Assembly (NCBI GenBank): GCA_947588965.1
Contig: CANQAN010000001.1
Coordinates: 186,001-250,000 of the forward strand
DNA: 64,000 bases
Source of the DNA: an uncultured Helicobacteraceae bacterium
GTDB taxonomy: Bacteria; Campylobacterota; Campylobacteria; Campylobacterales; Helicobacteraceae
Reading direction: 5' to 3'
Shown here: one piece after another, positions 59,567 through 64,000 of the stretch
How positions within the stretch are numbered: the stretch's first letter is position 1
Layout: every line of letters begins with the position of its first letter
Notes under the pieces: model-generated
What the model saw: only the letters and a program-made list of their open reading frames with translations
Told to the model about the DNA's origin: nothing
The model's database searches: none
Made by a program: the position numbers and the translations under genes

Positions 59567-61009
59567 TTGCGTCCATTATTCGTTATTGCCATTATCTGTA
59601 GCCTATTCTTTAGTGCTTGTTCCCCAAAGATGCCAACCAAAGAGGAATTAACACAATCACTCCCGCAAGAATTCTCAAATCTCATTTTAATTGGACAAGC
59701 CCCTAAAGACAAAGAAAACAAAATCCTAAAAACAACGCCACTAGAGCAAATCAAACTCCTCTTTGGAGACGAAACACTTAATACACTCTTTGAACTTGCC
59801 CTAAGCAAAAATCTTGACTTACAAATTGCCAATACAAGAATCTTGCAAGCCAGATCACAGCTCAAAACTGCTCTAGGAGAGCTGTTTCCAACCGTAAATG
59901 GAAATTTAAGCCTCAATGATTCTCACCAGCGCACAGACACGAATCCCGTCCAAAAGAGCAGTGCTTATAGCGCACAAATTGGAGCAACACTCTCTTGGGA
60001 GCTTGATCTCTTTGGACGCTTACAGCACAATAAAAATGCCAAAAACTCCCTCTATGAAAAGTCCCTACAAGATCTAGAAAACGCAAAAATCACACTTTTG
60101 GCAGATATTGCCACACTCTACTTTGCCCTCCTTGAATCGCACACCAACATACAGCTCACCAGTGAAAATATCACCCATTATGAGACGGCTCTAGAGCTTA
60201 CAAGACTTAAGGTTGAAAATGGTCTCTTAGACAGCACAGAGCTTTTTGAAAAGCAAGACTTGCTGACAAGCGAACAAAACACACTAGAAACGCTCAAAAC
60301 CACAGCAGAAGAAAACAAAAATGCCCTTTTGCTCCTCCTAGATTCCAAGTCTCTGCCTTTTGAAATCTCTCGTGTCCATCTCCCACAGACGCGTACAAGC
60401 TTTGCACTTAGCGATCTTCCTGCAGAAGTGATTTTGGCACGTCCAGACATTAAGGCATCACTCTTAAGCCTCTATGCCCAAACTTACAATAAAGCCAACG
60501 CAAAAGCAAGTTTATTTCCAATTCTCTCTATCAGCGCAAATGTCAATGAAATTCTAGATTCATCAACACAAAATGCAGGGAATCTTGCTTGGCAACTTGC
60601 AAGCTCTCTTGTCGCCCCAATTTTAAATCGCACACAGCTCACACAAAATTATTTTTTACAAGATGCCATCTTGCAAGAATCCTATCTCACACTCCAACAA
60701 TCCATTAAAAATGCCTTTAATGAGATTCAAAATACAAGTTTTAATACAAAAAGCACCTCTTTGCAGCTCCAAAACAGCCAAAAACGTCTCACTAATGCTC
60801 AAAGTTACTATGAATTTTCCTACAATCGCCATCTGGTAGGATTGATCGACACCTTAGAATATTCCCTCAATGCCGCCTCTCTTAATAATTCCAAAAAATC
60901 TTTCAATTCCGCACAAAGTCAAAATTTACAAGCCCTAACGCTACTCTATAAAGCATTTGGCGGGAATTTGAACCTCACATCGCTTAAGGATTCCTATGCT
61001 CACAACTGA
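59567..61009 (+). CDS. TolC/OprM-family outer membrane efflux lipoprotein (TTG start)
   Basis: Lipobox LFFSACSPK; ARSQLKTALGELFPTVNGNLS; TTG start after AGAAGG. Confidence 0.9.
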   Translation: MRPLFVIAIICSLFFSACSPKMPTKEELTQSLPQEFSNLILIGQAPKDKENKILKTTPLEQIKLLFGDETLNTLFELALSKNLDLQIANTRILQARSQLKTALGELFPTVNGNLSLNDSHQRTDTNPVQKSSAYSAQIGATLSWELDLFGRLQHNKNAKNSLYEKSLQDLENAKITLLADIATLYFALLESHTNIQLTSENITHYETALELTRLKVENGLLDSTELFEKQDLLTSEQNTLETLKTTAEENKNALLLLLDSKSLPFEISRVHLPQTRTSFALSDLPAEVILARPDIKASLLSLYAQTYNKANAKASLFPILSISANVNEILDSSTQNAGNLAWQLASSLVAPILNRTQLTQNYFLQDAILQESYLTLQQSIKNAFNEIQNTSFNTKSTSLQLQNSQKRLTNAQSYYEFSYNRHLVGLIDTLEYSLNAASLNNSKKSFNSAQSQNLQALTLLYKAFGGNLNLTSLKDSYAHN

Positions 61010-62249
61010 AGAGATTCTGCGCACATTGAATCCTAAAAGAGACTACAAGAAGCTCTTTAAAATTTGGGGCTCACTCCTTGCGATTCTTATTGTCATTGGA
61101 ATCTCACTCTTTTTGTGGCAAAACAAAAGCCCTCATTACACCTACACCACGCAAGAAGTCCAAATAGGCGACATTTCAACAAGCATTAATGCTAATGGAA
61201 CACTCTCTCCTACCAACGAAGTCTCCATTGGTTCTGTCATTTCTGGAATCGTCTTAGAAGTCCTTGTTGATGTGAATGACAAAGTTACAAAGGGGCAAGT
61301 TTTAGCCAAAATTGACAGCGAGAGCATTGAGCAAAGCCTCTATCGCTACGAGGCGCAGCTCAAAAGCGCACAAGCGCAACTCAAAAGCGCACAGGTCAAT
61401 TTAGAGGAAAAAGAATGGCAATACAAGCAACTTCAGAATCTTTTCGCGCAGACAAAAGGAAAAACGCCCTCAAAGCTTGATTTGCAAACTGCAAAAACTG
61501 CATACAATTCCGCTCTTAGCGAAGTTGGAATCCGTGAGGCAAACATTACAGAGATTGAAACTTCCATCCGCTCCACACAAGTTGATTTGAAAAATGCACA
61601 AATCACAACCCCTATTGATGGCGTTGTTTTAAGTCGCTCCATTGAGGTTGGACAAAGTGTTGCGGCAAGCTTCCAAACGCCAGAATTTTTCATTATTGCA
61701 GAAAATTTAGAGGAAATGGAACTCAACGTCAGCATCTCAGAAGCAGACATAGGAAAGGTCAAGGTTGGGCAAGAAGTGCGCTTCAGTGTGGATTCTTATC
61801 CTAATGAAACCTTTAATGCTGTGGTGGATCGCGTGAATTTTGGCGCGACGGAAAACACAGATAATATCGTAACTTATGAGGCAAGAATCTATGTTGATAA
61901 CAAAAATCTGCTCTTAAAGCCGGGCATGAGCGCGACAGCAGACATCACCACGCAGAGTGTCAAAAACGCCCTTCTCGTCCCCTCAAGTGCGCTCTATTTC
62001 TCACCCAAAACACAGCCTAACAAAACCTCAAAATCCTTTAATCCTTTCACCATGTCGCGTCCCAAAATGCCACGACTTACGCAATCTAACTCAAACAACA
62101 CAAATTCTACAATTTGGATTTTAGAAAACAACACTCCTAAAGAAGTGCAAGTTCAAGTCGGAATCAGCGATGGGAATTTCACGCAAATTTTGAGCGATTC
62201 TATCACACAAGGAATGCAAGTCATTCTTGCGCAAAAAGAAGTGGAATAA
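60996..62249 (+). CDS. MacA-like periplasmic adaptor protein
   Basis: ANGTLSPTNEVSIGSVISGIVLEVLVDVNDKVTKGQVLAKID; ITTPIDGVVLSRSIEVGQSV. Confidence 0.92.
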   Translation: MLTTEEILRTLNPKRDYKKLFKIWGSLLAILIVIGISLFLWQNKSPHYTYTTQEVQIGDISTSINANGTLSPTNEVSIGSVISGIVLEVLVDVNDKVTKGQVLAKIDSESIEQSLYRYEAQLKSAQAQLKSAQVNLEEKEWQYKQLQNLFAQTKGKTPSKLDLQTAKTAYNSALSEVGIREANITEIETSIRSTQVDLKNAQITTPIDGVVLSRSIEVGQSVAASFQTPEFFIIAENLEEMELNVSISEADIGKVKVGQEVRFSVDSYPNETFNAVVDRVNFGATENTDNIVTYEARIYVDNKNLLLKPGMSATADITTQSVKNALLVPSSALYFSPKTQPNKTSKSFNPFTMSRPKMPRLTQSNSNNTNSTIWILENNTPKEVQVQVGISDGNFTQILSDSITQGMQVILAQKEVE

Positions 62250-62950
62250 TGTCCTTTATCCAACTTAAGAATATTCATAAAACCTATGGAAAACCGCCCA
62301 ATGCCTTTGAAGCTCTGCGTGGAATCAATCTCAACATCACACAAGGAGAATTTGTCGCCCTTATGGGACCAAGTGGCAGTGGCAAAAGCACACTTGCAAA
62401 CATTCTTGGTTGTCTTGATAGCCCCACAAGCGGAAGCTATGAATTCTACAACGTCAATGTCGGAGCACTCAATCTCAAGCAAAAAGCCCTCTTAAGACGC
62501 AATTATATAGGCTTCATCTTTCAAGGATTCAATCTACTCTCACGTACGACAGCCCTAGAAAATGTAGAACTTCCCCTACTCTATCGCCAAATCCCCAAAA
62601 AAGAGCGCTTAAAACAAGCAATGAAAGCCTTAGAAATGGTAGGATTAGAAAAATGGCACAACCACCAAAGTAACGCATTGAGCGGAGGGCAACAACAGCG
62701 CGTCGCCATTGCAAGAGCGATTGCTTCTCAACCCCTATTTTTACTCGCCGATGAACCCACAGGAAATCTTGACACAAAGCGCAGCATAGAGATTATGGAG
62801 ATTTTAAAACGTTTGAATGTGGAATCACAAATCACCATTTTAATGGTTACACATGAACCAGAAATGGCAAAATATGCGACGCGCAACATTTTTTTTCTTG
62901 ATGGCCTCGTGCAGAAAGATTCCAATTCTAAGGAACAAAATGATTCTTAA
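62249..62950 (+). CDS. MacB/LolD-like ABC transporter ATPase
   Basis: MGPSGSGKSTLANILGCLD Walker A; LSGGQQQRVAIARAIASQPLFLLADEPTGNLD. Confidence 0.95.
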   Translation: MSFIQLKNIHKTYGKPPNAFEALRGINLNITQGEFVALMGPSGSGKSTLANILGCLDSPTSGSYEFYNVNVGALNLKQKALLRRNYIGFIFQGFNLLSRTTALENVELPLLYRQIPKKERLKQAMKALEMVGLEKWHNHQSNALSGGQQQRVAIARAIASQPLFLLADEPTGNLDTKRSIEIMEILKRLNVESQITILMVTHEPEMAKYATRNIFFLDGLVQKDSNSKEQNDS

Positions 62951-64000
62951 TGCTTTTTTTCTTGCTTTCAGACAAATTAAACGCAACTTTTTGCGCTCAT
63001 TGCTTACAATGCTTGGAATCATCATTGGCGTGAGTGCTGTTGTGATTATGATTACACTCGGAAATGGCACAAAACAAGTCATCACAGAGCGCATTAGCAG
63101 TCTAGGAAGCAACATTCTATTCATCTTTCCTGCGCGCAATCAAAATGTCGGTGGGAGCGGAAGAAAATCCTTCAGTCTCAATGATATTAAAACACTCAAT
63201 CTGCAAATTGGACAACTTGTGCGCGCCATTGCTCCCATGACCTCAACCTCTCTCCTCGTGCAATTCAGGCAAGAAAATGCACAAACACAGATTCAAGGTG
63301 TGAATGGAGATTATTTTCTGGCGACAAATTGGAATCTCACCGATGGGAGTCCCTTTAGCGCACAAGATTATCGCACGGGAAGCAATGCGTGCATTATTGG
63401 CGTAAGCGTTAAAAAAAATCTCTTTGACACAAGCGCGACAAATCCATTAGGAAGTAGAATCCGCTTAGGAAGTATCGTCTGTGAATGCATAGGAATCCTA
63501 GAGGAAAAAGGACAGGGTGCTATGGGAAACGATCAAGATGATGTGATTTTAATCCCGCTTAAGACCTATCAACGTAGCATCTCAAAGTCAAGCTCACTCT
63601 ATAACATTCCGCGCCTTATGATTTCGCTCAAAGATGGTGTGGATTCCGCACAAGCAAGCGCACAGATTGCAGATATTTTGCGCAATATTCGCAATATACG
63701 CGAAGGACAAAAGGATGATTTTGAAATCGTGGATACCAAACAAATTTTTGACATTATGCAAAACACCACGTCAAACTTCACGCTCTTTTTGGGTGCGATT
63801 GCAGGTGTAAGCCTGATTGTTGGGGGGATTGGCATTATGAATATCATGCTCGTCTCTGTAACCGAAAGAACACGTGAAATCGGAACGCGCATTGCTATTG
63901 GTGCGTTGCAAAGTGAAGTCCTATTGCAGTTTCTTGTTGAAGCTTTGAGTTTGAGCGCATTAGGCGGGATTCTAGGAATCATTTTTGCATTTTTTGCCTC
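62940..64000 (+). CDS. MacB/FtsX-like ABC transporter permease, truncated by window end
   Basis: ATG at 62940 in frame; RSLLTMLGIIIGVSAVVIMITLGNGTKQ...GGIGIMNIMLVSVTERTREIGTRIAIGA; open to window end. Confidence 0.93.
   Translation, partial: MILNAFFLAFRQIKRNFLRSLLTMLGIIIGVSAVVIMITLGNGTKQVITERISSLGSNILFIFPARNQNVGGSGRKSFSLNDIKTLNLQIGQLVRAIAPMTSTSLLVQFRQENAQTQIQGVNGDYFLATNWNLTDGSPFSAQDYRTGSNACIIGVSVKKNLFDTSATNPLGSRIRLGSIVCECIGILEEKGQGAMGNDQDDVILIPLKTYQRSISKSSSLYNIPRLMISLKDGVDSAQASAQIADILRNIRNIREGQKDDFEIVDTKQIFDIMQNTTSNFTLFLGAIAGVSLIVGGIGIMNIMLVSVTERTREIGTRIAIGALQSEVLLQFLVEALSLSALGGILGIIFAFFA

Noticed and set aside
1-64000. CRISPR array, prophage or restriction-modification island
   Set aside because: No regular spaced repeats, integrase, capsid, terminase or R-M genes seen in the ORFs.

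Overview
The window looks like an epsilonproteobacterial, Helicobacter-like chromosome. Gene order partly matches the H. pylori HP0180-0185, HP0397-0404, HP0929-0931 and HP0955-0960 neighbourhoods (from memory, not searched). From about 1 to 12.9 kb there is a minus-strand dTDP-sugar and glycan-decoration operon: rmlA, rmlB, two FdtA/QdtA-like ketoisomerases, N-acetyl- and N-formyltransferases, FkbH-like HAD, ACP, VOC, GNATs and methyltransferases. The rest is mostly housekeeping: lysS, glyA, lnt, pit, flgH, thrC, glyQ, waaA, recR, dnaJ, serA, rpsA, ispH, aroA, pheS/pheT, tsaD, surE, ispA, panD, one tRNA-Leu, and a MacAB-TolC-like export operon at the right edge. The most striking signal is a family of ten poly-G tracts (G8-G12 on the coding strand). 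Eight sit in the decoration operon and two in a perfectly duplicated glycosyltransferase gene. Most share the flank TCTGC-G(n)-CAT/TA. Four tracts sit at the very 3' ends of genes. There, one repeat length opens a C-terminal extension that crosses the whole intergenic gap and stops at or within a few bases of the next start codon. This suggests a phase-variable translational-coupling or polarity switch, which I flag as the best candidate for an undescribed system. I ran no searches; family calls come from reading motifs in the translations.
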